NCBI GenBank assembly: GCA_051414805.1
Contig: CP166702.1
Coordinates: forward strand, 2,790,001 to 2,854,000
Direction of reading: 5' to 3'
Source of the DNA: Xenophilus sp003671765
GTDB lineage: Bacteria; Pseudomonadota; Gammaproteobacteria; Burkholderiales; Burkholderiaceae_C
Length of the DNA stretch: 64,000 bases
The notes under the pieces are model-generated. The model searched no databases. It saw only the letters and a program-made list of their open reading frames with translations, and was not told the origin of the DNA. The position numbers and the translations under genes were made by a program. Every line of letters starts with the position of its first letter. Position 1 is the first letter of the stretch. Below are positions 8,664 through 17,404 of the stretch, piece by piece.

Positions 8664-9875
8664 TCAGGCCACGGCACGCTGCTCGCGCAGCCGGGCGATC
8701 TCGTCGGCGGCGACGCCGAGCGCGGCGAGCACGGCGTCGGTGTCGGCGCCGCAGGCCGGTGCCGCCGGCGGGGTGGCACGTGGCGCGTCGCCGAGGGTGT
8801 AGGGCAGGGCCAGCGCCGCATGGCGGGCGCCATCGGCGGCCACGGCGTCGACCAGCATGCCGCTGGCCTGCAGGTCGGGGCTCTGCAGCACCTGCGCATA
8901 GCTGCGCACGGCGCCGACGACGATCTGGTTGCGGCTGAGCAGCGCCACGCATTCCTCGCTGCTCATGGACGACAGGCAGTCGCGCAGCACGGCACGCAGC
9001 TCGGGGCGGTGTCGCACGCGCAGTGCGTTGCTGCGAAAGCGCGGGTCGGCGATCAGGTCCTCGCGTCCGACCACGCGGCAGAAGCGGGCCCAGTGCTCCT
9101 CGGCGTAGGCCGACAGCACGATGTGGCCGTCGCGCGTGGGCAGCACCTCGGCGGCGGGCGCGTTGTTGGGCTGGCCGTCGCCGATGCGCGTCGGTTCGGG
9201 CGCGCCGCCCAGGTAGTCGCACCAGGTGGTGGCCTGCAGGTGCATCGCCACCTCGAGCAGCGAGGTGCGCAGCGTTTCGCCGCGGCCGGTGCGGCTGCGG
9301 CCGTACAGCGCCGCCAGCACCGCCTGGGCACCCAGGTGGGCGGCGGCCGCGTCGATGATCGGCACGCCCACCTTCTGCGGCAGCCGGTCCGGCTCGCCGG
9401 TGACCGACATCAGGCCGCTCTCGGCCTGTGCCGCGATGTCGTAGCCGGGCCGCTCGCTCGACGGGCCCTGGTGGCCGAAGCCCGAGATCGACAGGTACAC
9501 CAGCGCCGGAAAGCGCTCGCGCACCGCTTCCGGCCCGAAACCCAGCGCCTCGACGGCACCGGGCCGCAGGTTCTGGATCAGCACGTCGCTCTCGCCGATC
9601 AGCCGCCAGGCGATCTCGCGGCCGGCTTCGCTCTTGAGGTCGAGCGCGATCGACTGCTTGCCGCGGCTGTAGGCGCGGATCATCGATTCGCCGTAGCTGC
9701 CGATGTGCCGGGCCTGGTCGCCGGCGAGGGGCTCGACCTTGACGACCCGGGCGCCGAGTTCGGCCAGCACCATCGCCGCGCCGGGTCCCGCGATGTACTG
9801 CCCCAGGTCCAGCACGCGCACCCCCTCGAGGGGCGCGGCGGGCTTCTTCGTTGTCTCGTCGTTCTGAAAGCGCAT
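8664..9875 (-). CDS. CaiB/BaiF family CoA-transferase
   Basis: 403 aa, usual length for class III CoA-transferases. Seen: the N-terminal LEGVRVLDLGQYIAGPGAAM, DVLIQNLRPG (about 97-106), PGYDIAAQAESGLMSVTG (143-160) and VPIIDAAA with Asp175 in the place of the catalytic aspartate. The reaction moves CoA between carboxylates; the substrate is unknown. It heads the minus-strand group with the DUF1254, tctC and esterase genes. It is divergent from a LysR gene 88 bp away, with a palindrome between them, so the group is probably regulated by that LysR protein. Confidence 0.88.
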   Translation of the reverse strand: MRFQNDETTKKPAAPLEGVRVLDLGQYIAGPGAAMVLAELGARVVKVEPLAGDQARHIGSYGESMIRAYSRGKQSIALDLKSEAGREIAWRLIGESDVLIQNLRPGAVEALGFGPEAVRERFPALVYLSISGFGHQGPSSERPGYDIAAQAESGLMSVTGEPDRLPQKVGVPIIDAAAAHLGAQAVLAALYGRSRTGRGETLRTSLLEVAMHLQATTWCDYLGGAPEPTRIGDGQPNNAPAAEVLPTRDGHIVLSAYAEEHWARFCRVVGREDLIADPRFRSNALRVRHRPELRAVLRDCLSSMSSEECVALLSRNQIVVGAVRSYAQVLQSPDLQASGMLVDAVAADGARHAALALPYTLGDAPRATPPAAPACGADTDAVLAALGVAADEIARLREQRAVA

Positions 9876-9916
9876 GACCGGACCATAGCCAGTCCGGCGA
9901 TTCTTGAAAATTCGAT

Positions 9917-9940
9917 AATCGTGAGGGAGTGATCACGATT
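9917..9940. promoter_or_regulatory. Palindromic operator between CoA-transferase and LysR genes
   Basis: AATCGTGA-N8-TCACGATT, perfect 8-bp arms, centred in the 88-bp divergent gap. Size and place fit a LysR-type or similar dimeric regulator site. It is 42 bp from the CoA-transferase start and 24 bp from the LysR start. Confidence 0.5.
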
Positions 9941-9963
9941 GGATATCGACCCAGGAGAGCCCG

Positions 9964-10935
9964 ATGGACGCCACGACCGGCCGCCTCGTGCGCAAGCTGC
10001 GGCTGCGCCACCTCGAACTGCTGGCGGTGCTCGCGGAGGCTGACACCATGCGCAGTGCGTCCGCGCAGCTGCACCTGAGCCAGCCGGCGATCAGCAAGAT
10101 GCTCGGCGAGATCGAGGCCTGCTTCGGCGCGCGCCTCTTCGAGCGCAGCCACCAGGGCATCCACCCCAACGCGCTGGGCGCCGGCGCGGTGTTCCATGCC
10201 CGAGCGGTGCTGAACCAGCTCGCCCGTGCCACCGAGGACGTCGGCGCCATGCAGCAGGGCGCGCAAGCCGTGTTGCGCGTGGGCGCGCCCTCCGTCACGG
10301 CCACGGTGCCGGCGGCCATCGCACGGCTGCGCACGCGCATGCCCGGCGCCGCGGTGCAGATCCGCGAAGGGCGCGTGCAGGAGCTGATCCAGCGCCTGCT
10401 GGCCGGCGAGCTCGACTGCGTCTACGGTGCGGTGACGCCCGAACTGCTCACGGCCGACATCACGCCGCTGCTCGAACCGGTCGCGATGCTGCAGGACGAA
10501 CTGTGCGTGCTGGCCTCGGTGCCGCCCAGGGGCGCCGGCAAGCTGGGGAAGCGACTGCGCTGGCGCGACTTGGGCGCGTCGCCGTGGCTGCTGCCGCCCA
10601 AGGACACCCTGGTGCGCCAGGCCTTCATGACGGCCTTCCTGAACGACGGTGCCACGCCACCGGCGCCGGTCATCGAGGCGATCTCGTCCGTCACCATCGG
10701 TGCGCTGATGCGGCAGGACGCGTCGCTGCTGTGCGCGGTGCGGCTGGAGCACGCCATGGACGAGATCGCGCGCGGCGGCGTGCGCCGGCTCGAGGTCGCA
10801 CCCAGGGTGCCGCTGCCGTCCTTCGGCCTGTTCTTCCGCCGCGACGGCATGGAGCGACCCCCGGTGCTGCTGGCCTTCGCCGATGCGGTCAAGGCCGCCG
10901 CCGCAGGGATCAGCGTGCCGCGCCGTAGGGCGTGA
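9964..10935 (+). CDS. LysR-family transcriptional regulator
   Basis: 323 aa. The N-terminal winged helix-turn-helix is plain (RHLELLAVLAEADTMRSASAQLHLSQPAISKMLGEIE in two halves, about 16-52), followed by a periplasmic-binding-protein-like effector domain. It belongs to the GbpR/AphT-like branch seen next to tricarboxylate receptor genes (inference). It probably regulates the divergent CoA-transferase group and itself. GAGAG upstream of ATG 9964 is a suitable ribosome site. Its last 26 bp overlap the 3' end of the convergent ScfR-type gene. Confidence 0.88.
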   Translation: MDATTGRLVRKLRLRHLELLAVLAEADTMRSASAQLHLSQPAISKMLGEIEACFGARLFERSHQGIHPNALGAGAVFHARAVLNQLARATEDVGAMQQGAQAVLRVGAPSVTATVPAAIARLRTRMPGAAVQIREGRVQELIQRLLAGELDCVYGAVTPELLTADITPLLEPVAMLQDELCVLASVPPRGAGKLGKRLRWRDLGASPWLLPPKDTLVRQAFMTAFLNDGATPPAPVIEAISSVTIGALMRQDASLLCAVRLEHAMDEIARGGVRRLEVAPRVPLPSFGLFFRRDGMERPPVLLAFADAVKAAAAGISVPRRRA

Positions 10936-12322
10936 AGCGGCTCTGGTGCTCGTCGACCTGCAGCGGCCGGCCGACGAAGGGAAAGGCGCGCTGCGGGCAG
11001 TCGGTGCGTTCGCAGACCTTGCAACCCATGCCGATCGGTGTGGCGGCCCCCGGGTCGCCGAGGTCGAGCCCCTTCGCATAGACCAGCCGCGGCGCGTGCC
11101 GGATGTCGCAGCCCAGGCCGATCGAGAACACGCGTTGCGGCGCGCCGTAGCCGGCCGGGCCGCTGGCCACCGTGCGTGCCACCCAGAGGTAGCAGCGGCC
11201 ATCGGGCATGCGCGCCAGCTGCGGCAGGATGCGCCCCGGCTGCGCGAAGGCCTCGTACACGTTCCACAGCGGGCAGGTGCCGCCCGTGCGGCTGAAGTGG
11301 AAATGCGTGGCCGACTGGCGCTTGGAGATGTTGCCCGCACGGTCCACCCGCACGAAGAAGAAGGGCACGCCGGGCGCGTCCTCACGCTGCAGCGTGCTCA
11401 GGCGATGGCAGACCGTCTCGAAGCCGACGCCGAACTGCTCGCCGAGCCGGTCGATGTCGTAGTGCAGGCTTTCGGCCGCCTGCAGGAAGCGGCCGTAGGG
11501 CAGCAACAGGGCGCCGGCGAAGTAGTTGGCCAGGCCGATGCGCGCCAACCGGCGCGAAGGTGCGTCGTCCTGCAGCGGCGGCACCGCCACCAGCGCATCG
11601 ATGAGCTCGGCGTGCTCGACGAGCGCCAGCTGCGTCGCGAGCTGGAACACCTGCTGTGCGGGCCCGAGCCGCGCCGACAGCTGCAGCGTGCGGCGCGCCG
11701 GGTCGAAGCGGCGCTTGCCGTCCTGCGCGTCGGAGGTGGTCTCCACCCGCACACGATGTTTGCGGTGCAGGCGGTCGACGAGCCAGTGGACGAGCAGCGG
11801 ACCTTCCACCGCCGCTTCGGCGGCCAGGGCTTCGGCCTGTCGATCGACCTCGTCGAAGTGGTTGCGATGCGCGAAGAAGAAGTCGCGCACCACCTCGAAA
11901 GGCATGGCGCGCGGCACGGCGGCCTCGGCCCGGTCGTCGCCCAGGCGCAGCGCCATGGTCTCCAGCTGCTCCTGCAAGGCGAGGTTGCGGCGGTGCAGTG
12001 CGACCAGCGCGCGGCCCAGGGTGGGCATCTGGTGGGCGGCCTCCTGCAGCTCGGGCAGGGCGACCCCCTCGGGGGCGTCGGCCACGGCCTCGCGCATGCC
12101 CGCGACCAGCCGCGCCTCCTCGTCTTCGGAGAACTGCTGGATGTCGATGCCCAGCGTGCGGTGGATCTTGAGCAGCACCGGCACGGTGAGCGGCCGCTGG
12201 TTCTGCTCCAGCTGGTTGAGGTAGCTCGGCGACAGGCCGAGCGCCTGCGCGAGCGCGATCTGCGTCATGCCGCGTTCGGCGCGCAGCTTGCGCAGTCGCA
12301 CGCCCATGAAGGTCTTCTTCAT
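10910..12322 (-). CDS. Short-chain fatty acyl-CoA-responsive regulator (ScfR/RamB/MccR type)
   Basis: About 470 aa from ATG 12322. An N-terminal XRE helix-turn-helix (LRKLRAERGMTQIALAQAL, then SPSYLNQLEQNQRP) is followed by an IrrE/ImmA-like segment in the middle and a C-terminal domain with a cysteine cluster (GMGCKVCERTDCPQRAF). Relatives such as RamB and MccR control acetate, glyoxylate or 2-methylcitrate genes in response to acyl-CoA. Being divergent from prpC, it is the likely regulator of the propionate cluster. The shared 114-bp gap contains three paired TTCGCAA heptamers. Whether it activates or represses is not visible. Confidence 0.88.
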   Translation of the reverse strand: MKKTFMGVRLRKLRAERGMTQIALAQALGLSPSYLNQLEQNQRPLTVPVLLKIHRTLGIDIQQFSEDEEARLVAGMREAVADAPEGVALPELQEAAHQMPTLGRALVALHRRNLALQEQLETMALRLGDDRAEAAVPRAMPFEVVRDFFFAHRNHFDEVDRQAEALAAEAAVEGPLLVHWLVDRLHRKHRVRVETTSDAQDGKRRFDPARRTLQLSARLGPAQQVFQLATQLALVEHAELIDALVAVPPLQDDAPSRRLARIGLANYFAGALLLPYGRFLQAAESLHYDIDRLGEQFGVGFETVCHRLSTLQREDAPGVPFFFVRVDRAGNISKRQSATHFHFSRTGGTCPLWNVYEAFAQPGRILPQLARMPDGRCYLWVARTVASGPAGYGAPQRVFSIGLGCDIRHAPRLVYAKGLDLGDPGAATPIGMGCKVCERTDCPQRAFPFVGRPLQVDEHQSRFTPYGAAR

Positions 12323-12343
12323 CGGCGCAGCCTCAAGGACAAG

Positions 12344-12434
12344 TTCGCAAGATTCGCAATACGGCAGCTTTTCATTCGCAACGATTCGCCGTTTCAGCCA
12401 TGGGCGGCGACCCGCATTTTGCGTAGATTGCGAA
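12344..12434. promoter_or_regulatory. Three paired TTCGCAA operators between regulator and prpC
   Basis: Pair 1: TTCGCAA at 12344-12350 and 12353-12359. Pair 2: TTCGCAA at 12375-12381 with TTCGCC at 12385-12390. Pair 3, on the other strand: TTGCGTA at 12419-12425 and TTGCGAA at 12428-12434, ending 2 bp before the prpC ATG. Repeat spacing is 9-10 bp in each pair, about one helical turn. Likely binding sites of the divergent ScfR-type regulator. Confidence 0.65.
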
Positions 12435-12436
12435 GC

Positions 12437-13594
12437 ATGACAACACCCACCGCAACCGCCGCCTTCAAGCCCAAGAAATCCGTGGCGCTGTCGGGCGTCA
12501 TGGCCGGCAGCACCGCGCTGTGCACCGTCGGGCGCAGCGGCAACGACCTGCACTACCGCGGCTACGACATCCTGGACATCGCCGAGGTCTGCGAGTTCGA
12601 GGAGATCGCGCACCTGCTGGTGCACGACAAGCTGCCCACGCGCGCCGAACTGCGCGCGTACAAGGCCCGCCTCGCGGCCATGCGCGGCCTGCCGGCCAGC
12701 GTGAAGGACGCGCTGGAGAGCCTGCCAGCCAGCGCCCACCCGATGGACGTGATGCGCACCGGCGTCTCGGCCCTGGGCTGCGTGCTGCCGGAGAAGGACG
12801 ACCACTCCATCGCCGGTGCGCGCGACATCGCCGACCGGCTGATGGCTTCGCTGGGCTCGATGCTGCTGTACTGGTACCACTGGAGCAGCGCCGGCCGGCG
12901 CATCGAGGTCGAGACCGACGACGACTCCATCGGCGGCCACTTCCTGCACCTGCTGCACGGGCGCAAGCCGTCGCAGGCCTGGGTGGGCGCGATGCACACC
13001 TCGCTCAACCTGTATGCCGAGCACGAGTTCAACGCATCGACCTTCACGGCGCGCGTGATCGCCGGCACGGGCAGCGACATGTACTCGTCCATCGCCGGCG
13101 CCATCGGCGCGCTGCGCGGCCCCAAGCACGGGGGCGCCAACGAGGTGGCCTTCGAGATCCAGAAGCGCTACGACAACCCCGACGAGGCCGAGGCCGACAT
13201 TCGCCGGCGCATCGAGGCGAAGGAGGTGGTGATCGGCTTCGGCCACCCCGTGTACACGGTGAGCGATCCGCGCAACGTGGTGATCAAGCGCGTGGCCAGG
13301 CGGCTGTCCGAGGAGGCCGGCTCCACCCGCATGTTCGACATTGCCGAGCGGCTGGAATCGGTGATGTGGGACGCCAAGCGGATGTTCCCCAACCTGGATT
13401 GGTTCAGCGCCGTGAGCTACCACCTGATGGGCGTGCCGACAGCGATGTTCACGCCGCTCTTCGTGATCGCGCGCACCAGCGGCTGGGCCGCCCACGTGAT
13501 CGAGCAGCGCATGGACAACAAGATCATCCGGCCGAGCGCGAACTACACCGGGCCGGAAGACCTGGCCTTCGTGCCCATCGATGCGCGGCGTTGA
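12437..13594 (+). CDS. prpC: 2-methylcitrate synthase
   Basis: 385 aa. It condenses propionyl-CoA with oxaloacetate to 2-methylcitrate, the entry step of the 2-methylcitrate cycle. Citrate-synthase landmarks: His196 (AEHEFNAS), His231 in GPKHGGAN, His270 in GFGHPVY, and an aspartate in the VMWDAKRMFPNLD stretch. Length and motifs fit the type II bacterial enzyme. A true citrate synthase cannot be fully excluded, but acnD and prpF downstream fix the role. Operators for the divergent regulator run up to the start codon. The next gene (tctC) begins 123 bp downstream. Confidence 0.93.
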   Translation: MTTPTATAAFKPKKSVALSGVMAGSTALCTVGRSGNDLHYRGYDILDIAEVCEFEEIAHLLVHDKLPTRAELRAYKARLAAMRGLPASVKDALESLPASAHPMDVMRTGVSALGCVLPEKDDHSIAGARDIADRLMASLGSMLLYWYHWSSAGRRIEVETDDDSIGGHFLHLLHGRKPSQAWVGAMHTSLNLYAEHEFNASTFTARVIAGTGSDMYSSIAGAIGALRGPKHGGANEVAFEIQKRYDNPDEAEADIRRRIEAKEVVIGFGHPVYTVSDPRNVVIKRVARRLSEEAGSTRMFDIAERLESVMWDAKRMFPNLDWFSAVSYHLMGVPTAMFTPLFVIARTSGWAAHVIEQRMDNKIIRPSANYTGPEDLAFVPIDARR

Positions 13595-13717
13595 GGCTGC
13601 AAGGGCTGCGCAGCAAAGCTGAACGAATGGTCAGGTGCCGCTGGTGGGCATGGCTAGGATGCGCCGCAAGGGCCGCACGCAGAGGCGGCCTCTCAACCAC
13701 AACACCGGAGACTTTCC

Positions 13718-14698
13718 ATGCCCCTCGACCGCCGCACCTTTTCCGCCGCCCTGGCCGCCCTCGGGCTGCCGCTGCCGCTCATCGCCTCGGCGCAGGACGG
13801 CTTTCCGAGCAAGCCGATCCGCATCGTGTGCCCCTTCGCGCCCGGCGGCGGCTCGGACTTCATCGCCCGCGTCGGCGCCGACCTGCTGGGCAAGAACATC
13901 GGCCAGTCGGTGATCGTCGACAACCGCCCGGGCGCGGGCGGGACGCTCGGCAGCGACTATGCGCTGCACCAGCCGGCCGACGGCTACACGCTGCTGCTGG
14001 TGGCGGGCAGCTACACGGTCAACCCGTCGCTCTACAAGCTCAAGTTCGATTCGGCCAAGGACATGACGCCGGTGATCCAGCTGTCCAGGGGCGCCTACGT
14101 GGTGTGCGTGAACCCCGCCAAGGTGCAGGCGAAGAACCTGGCCGAACTGCTCGAGTACGGCCGCAACAACCCGGGCAAGCTCAGTTTCGCGTCGGCGGGC
14201 AACGGCAGCCACCTGCACATCGCCACCGAATACATGCTCGGCATGGCCAAGGTCAAGGCCACGCACATCCCCTACAAGGGCACCGGCCCGGCCATCACCG
14301 ACCTGATCGCCGGCAACGTCGACATGCTGGTGGCCGGCACCGAAGGGCTGATGCCGCACGTCAAGGCCGGCAAGCTGCGCGCGCTGGCAGTGACCACGGC
14401 GCAGCGCCAGCCCGCCTACCCGGACATCCCCACGGTGGCCGAGGCCGGCAAGCTGCCCGACTACGAGGTCGTGGCCTGGCACGGGCTGATCGCGCCGAAG
14501 GACCTGCCGGCGGCGGTGCTGGTGAAGATCAACGCCGCGATCAACACCGGGCTGAAGGCGCCCGAACTGGTGGCCAGGCTCGAGCCCACCGGCGTGTCGC
14601 CCGCCGGCGGCACGCCCGACCAGTTCGGCCAGCTGATCCGCGTCGAGATCCCGCGCTACGCCAAGGTCGTGCAGGACAACCACATCCAGACCCAGTGA
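13718..14698 (+). CDS. Bug/TctC-family receptor within the 2-methylcitrate cluster
   Basis: 326 aa with a signal peptide (about 1-25, ending IASAQ), then the Bug hallmarks PIRIVCPFAPGGGSDFIAR, VIVDNRPGAGGTLGSD, ADGYTLLLV, and WHGLIAPKDLP near residue 250. A periplasmic carboxylate receptor without TctAB partners nearby. Its position between prpC and acnD suggests a ligand linked to propionate or tricarboxylates such as 2-methylcitrate (inference). A GGAGAC ribosome site precedes ATG 13718. Confidence 0.9.
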   Translation: MPLDRRTFSAALAALGLPLPLIASAQDGFPSKPIRIVCPFAPGGGSDFIARVGADLLGKNIGQSVIVDNRPGAGGTLGSDYALHQPADGYTLLLVAGSYTVNPSLYKLKFDSAKDMTPVIQLSRGAYVVCVNPAKVQAKNLAELLEYGRNNPGKLSFASAGNGSHLHIATEYMLGMAKVKATHIPYKGTGPAITDLIAGNVDMLVAGTEGLMPHVKAGKLRALAVTTAQRQPAYPDIPTVAEAGKLPDYEVVAWHGLIAPKDLPAAVLVKINAAINTGLKAPELVARLEPTGVSPAGGTPDQFGQLIRVEIPRYAKVVQDNHIQTQ

Positions 14699-14729
14699 AC
14701 GCCGCTGCCCGCGCTGCGGGCCGCGCCCC

Positions 14730-17372
14730 ATGATGAACCGTTCGTACCGCCAACCGCTGCCAGGCACCGCCCTGGACTACTTCGATGCCCGCGCCGCCGT
14801 GGAGGCGCTGCAGCCCGGCGCCTGGGCCGGCCTGCCCTACACCGCGCGGGTGCATGCCGAGAACCTGGTGCGCCGCGCCGATCCCGCGCATCTTCAGGAC
14901 TACCTGCGCCAGATCGTCGAGCGCCGCCGCGACCTGGACTTTCCCTGGTACCCGGTGCGCGTGGTGTGCCACGACATCCTGGGCCAGACTGCGCTGGTCG
15001 ACCTGGCCGGGCTGCGCGACGCGATCGCGAAGGAGGGCGGCGACCCGGCGGCCGTGAACCCGGTCGTGCCGGTGCAGCTCATCGTCGACCATTCGCTGGC
15101 GGTGGAGTGCGGCGGTTTCGACCCCGACGCCTTCGCGAAGAACCGCGCCATCGAGGACCGCCGCAACGAGGACCGCTTCCATTTCATCGAGTGGACGAAG
15201 AAGGCCTTCGCCAACGTCGACGTGATCCCCGCGGGCAACGGGATCATGCACCAGATCAACCTGGAGAAGATGTCGCCCGTCGTCGCCGTGGGCGAGGGCG
15301 TGGCCTTCCCCGACACCTGCGTGGGGACCGACAGCCACACGCCGCACGTCGATGCCCTGGGCGTCATCGCCGTGGGCGTGGGCGGGCTGGAGGCCGAGAA
15401 CGTGATGCTGGGCCGCGCCTCGGGGATGCGCCTGCCCGACATCGTGGGCGTGGAACTCACGGGCCGCCGCCAGCCGGGCATCACCGCCACCGACATCGTG
15501 CTCGCGCTCACCGAGTTCCTGCGCGCGCAGAAGGTGGTCGGCGCGTACGTCGAGTTCTTCGGCGAGGGCGCACGCAGCCTGTCGATCGGGGACCGCGCCA
15601 CCGTCTCGAACATGTGCCCCGAGTACGGCGCCACGGCGGCGCTGTTCTCCATCGACGCACAGACCCTCGACTACCTGAGGCTCACCGGCCGCAGCGACGC
15701 GCAGGTGCAACTGGTCGAGACCTATGCGAAGGTGGCGGGCTTCTGGGCCGACGACCTGCAGAACGCGCAGTACGAGCGCGTGCTGCGCTTCGACCTCGGA
15801 GGCGTGGTGCGCAACATGGCCGGCCCCTCGAACCCGCATCGCCGCCTGCCGGTCGCTGCGCTGGCCGAGCGCGGCATCGCCGACAGGGCGAAGCTGGCCG
15901 CGGGCCAGGCCGACGAGGCACAAGGCCTGATGCCCGACGGCGCGGTGATCATTGCCGCCATCACCAGCTGCACCAACACCAGCAACCCGCGCAACGTGAT
16001 CGCGGCGGCGCTGCTGGCGCGCAACGCCAACGCGCGCGGCCTCGTGCGCAAGCCCTGGGTCAAGACTTCGCTGGCGCCGGGCTCTCGGGCGGTGGAGCTG
16101 TACCTGCGCGAGGCCGATCTGCTGAGCGAGCTGGAGCAACTGGGCTTCGGCATCGTCGGCTTCGCCTGCACCACCTGCAACGGGATGAGCGGCGCGCTCG
16201 ACCCGGCGATCCAGCAGGAGATCGCCCGGCGCGACCTGTACGCCACGGCCGTGCTCTCGGGCAACCGCAACTTCGACGGGCGCATCCATCCGTATGCGAA
16301 GCAGGCCTTCCTCGCGTCGCCGCCACTGGTGGTGGCCTATGCGATTGCGGGCACGGTGCGCTTCGACATCGAGCAGGACGTGCTGGGCATCGATGGCGAT
16401 GGCCGCGAGGTGCGCCTCAAGGACATCTGGCCGGCCGAAGAGGAGATCGACGCCATCGTCGCGGCCAGCGTCAGGCCTTCGCAGTTCCGCGCCGTGTACG
16501 AGCCGATGTTCGCGATCCGCGCCGACGACGGCGAGGCGGTCGCTGCGCAGTACGACTGGCGGCCCATATCCACCTACATCCGCCGGCCGCCGTACTGGGA
16601 CACCGAGGGCGTGGGCGCGCTGGCCGCCACGCCGCGCACCCTGCGCGGCATGCGCCCGCTGGCGATCCTGCCGGACAACATCACGACCGACCACCTCTCG
16701 CCGTCCAACGCCATCCTCATGGACTCGGCGGCCGGCGAATACCTGCACCGCATGGGCCTGCCGGAAGAGGACTTCAACTCCTACGCCACGCACCGCGGCG
16801 ACCACCTCACGGCCATGCGGGCGACCTTCGCCAACCCGCAGCTCGTGAACGAGATGGCCGTGGTGGACGGCGCCGTGCAGAAGGGCTCGCTGGCGCGCAT
16901 CGAGCCCGAGGGCCGCGTGGTGCGCATGTGGGAGGCCATCGAGACCTACCTGGACCGCCGCCAGCCGCTGATCGTCATCGCCGGCGCCGACTACGGCCAG
17001 GGCTCCAGCCGCGACTGGGCGGCCAAGGGCGTGCGCCTGGCGGGCGTGGAGACGGTGGTGGCCGAGGGCTTCGAACGCATCCACCGTACCAACCTCATCG
17101 GCATGGGCGTGCTGCCGCTGGAGTTCAGGCCGGGCACCAATCGCCTCACGCTGCAGCTGGACGGCACCGAGACCTACGATGTGGAGGGCGCGCGCACGCC
17201 GGGCGCCGAACTCGTGCTGGTCGTGCATCGCCGCAGCGGCGAGGTGTTGCGCGTTGCGGTGAACTGCCGGCTCGACACGGCCGAGGAGGTGTCGGTGTAC
17301 GAGGCGGGCGGCGTGCTGCAGCGCTTCGCCCAGGACTTTCTCGAATCAAAAAGGGCTGCAGCGCCCGTCTGA
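14730..17372 (+). CDS. acnD: Fe/S-dependent 2-methylcitrate dehydratase
   Basis: 880 aa, aconitase-A fold. Cluster ligands are Cys414 (TSCTNTSNP), Cys480 and Cys483 (FACTTCNG). Also seen: CVGTDSHTPHVDALG near residue 200 and the swivel-domain AGADYGQGSSRDWAAKG near 752. AcnD with PrpF replaces PrpD and turns 2-methylcitrate into 2-methylaconitate. The start is ATG 14730 (or 14733). The last residues ESKRAAAPV and the stop lie in a copy of a dispersed repeat that also forms the spacer to prpF. Confidence 0.95.
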   Translation: MMNRSYRQPLPGTALDYFDARAAVEALQPGAWAGLPYTARVHAENLVRRADPAHLQDYLRQIVERRRDLDFPWYPVRVVCHDILGQTALVDLAGLRDAIAKEGGDPAAVNPVVPVQLIVDHSLAVECGGFDPDAFAKNRAIEDRRNEDRFHFIEWTKKAFANVDVIPAGNGIMHQINLEKMSPVVAVGEGVAFPDTCVGTDSHTPHVDALGVIAVGVGGLEAENVMLGRASGMRLPDIVGVELTGRRQPGITATDIVLALTEFLRAQKVVGAYVEFFGEGARSLSIGDRATVSNMCPEYGATAALFSIDAQTLDYLRLTGRSDAQVQLVETYAKVAGFWADDLQNAQYERVLRFDLGGVVRNMAGPSNPHRRLPVAALAERGIADRAKLAAGQADEAQGLMPDGAVIIAAITSCTNTSNPRNVIAAALLARNANARGLVRKPWVKTSLAPGSRAVELYLREADLLSELEQLGFGIVGFACTTCNGMSGALDPAIQQEIARRDLYATAVLSGNRNFDGRIHPYAKQAFLASPPLVVAYAIAGTVRFDIEQDVLGIDGDGREVRLKDIWPAEEEIDAIVAASVRPSQFRAVYEPMFAIRADDGEAVAAQYDWRPISTYIRRPPYWDTEGVGALAATPRTLRGMRPLAILPDNITTDHLSPSNAILMDSAAGEYLHRMGLPEEDFNSYATHRGDHLTAMRATFANPQLVNEMAVVDGAVQKGSLARIEPEGRVVRMWEAIETYLDRRQPLIVIAGADYGQGSSRDWAAKGVRLAGVETVVAEGFERIHRTNLIGMGVLPLEFRPGTNRLTLQLDGTETYDVEGARTPGAELVLVVHRRSGEVLRVAVNCRLDTAEEVSVYEAGGVLQRFAQDFLESKRAAAPV

Positions 17373-17401
17373 CGAGCGCGAGCAGCTATGAAATCGATAG
17401 C
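17352..17401 (+). repeat. Dispersed bipartite repeat, copy 1
   Basis: AGGGCTGCAGC..., a GC-rich linker, then GCAGCTAT-gaaatc-GATAGC. The first half overlaps the last codons of acnD; the second half is the acnD-prpF spacer. Three related copies lie at 37205, 59044 and 63263, all in the same orientation. Confidence 0.7.
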
Positions 17402-17404
17402 AAA

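Noticed and set aside
7350..9932. 860-codon plus-strand frame opposite the DUF1254 and CoA-transferase genes
   Set aside because: Mirror of third-codon GC bias; the opposite strand holds clear family motifs.
8059..11385. 1108-codon minus-strand frame crossing several genes
   Set aside because: It spans a divergent promoter and the LysR gene on the other strand; Arg/Pro-rich and without any motif.
14541..17228. 895-codon minus-strand frame inside acnD
   Set aside because: Antisense shadow of acnD, whose iron-sulfur cysteines and aconitase motifs are certain.
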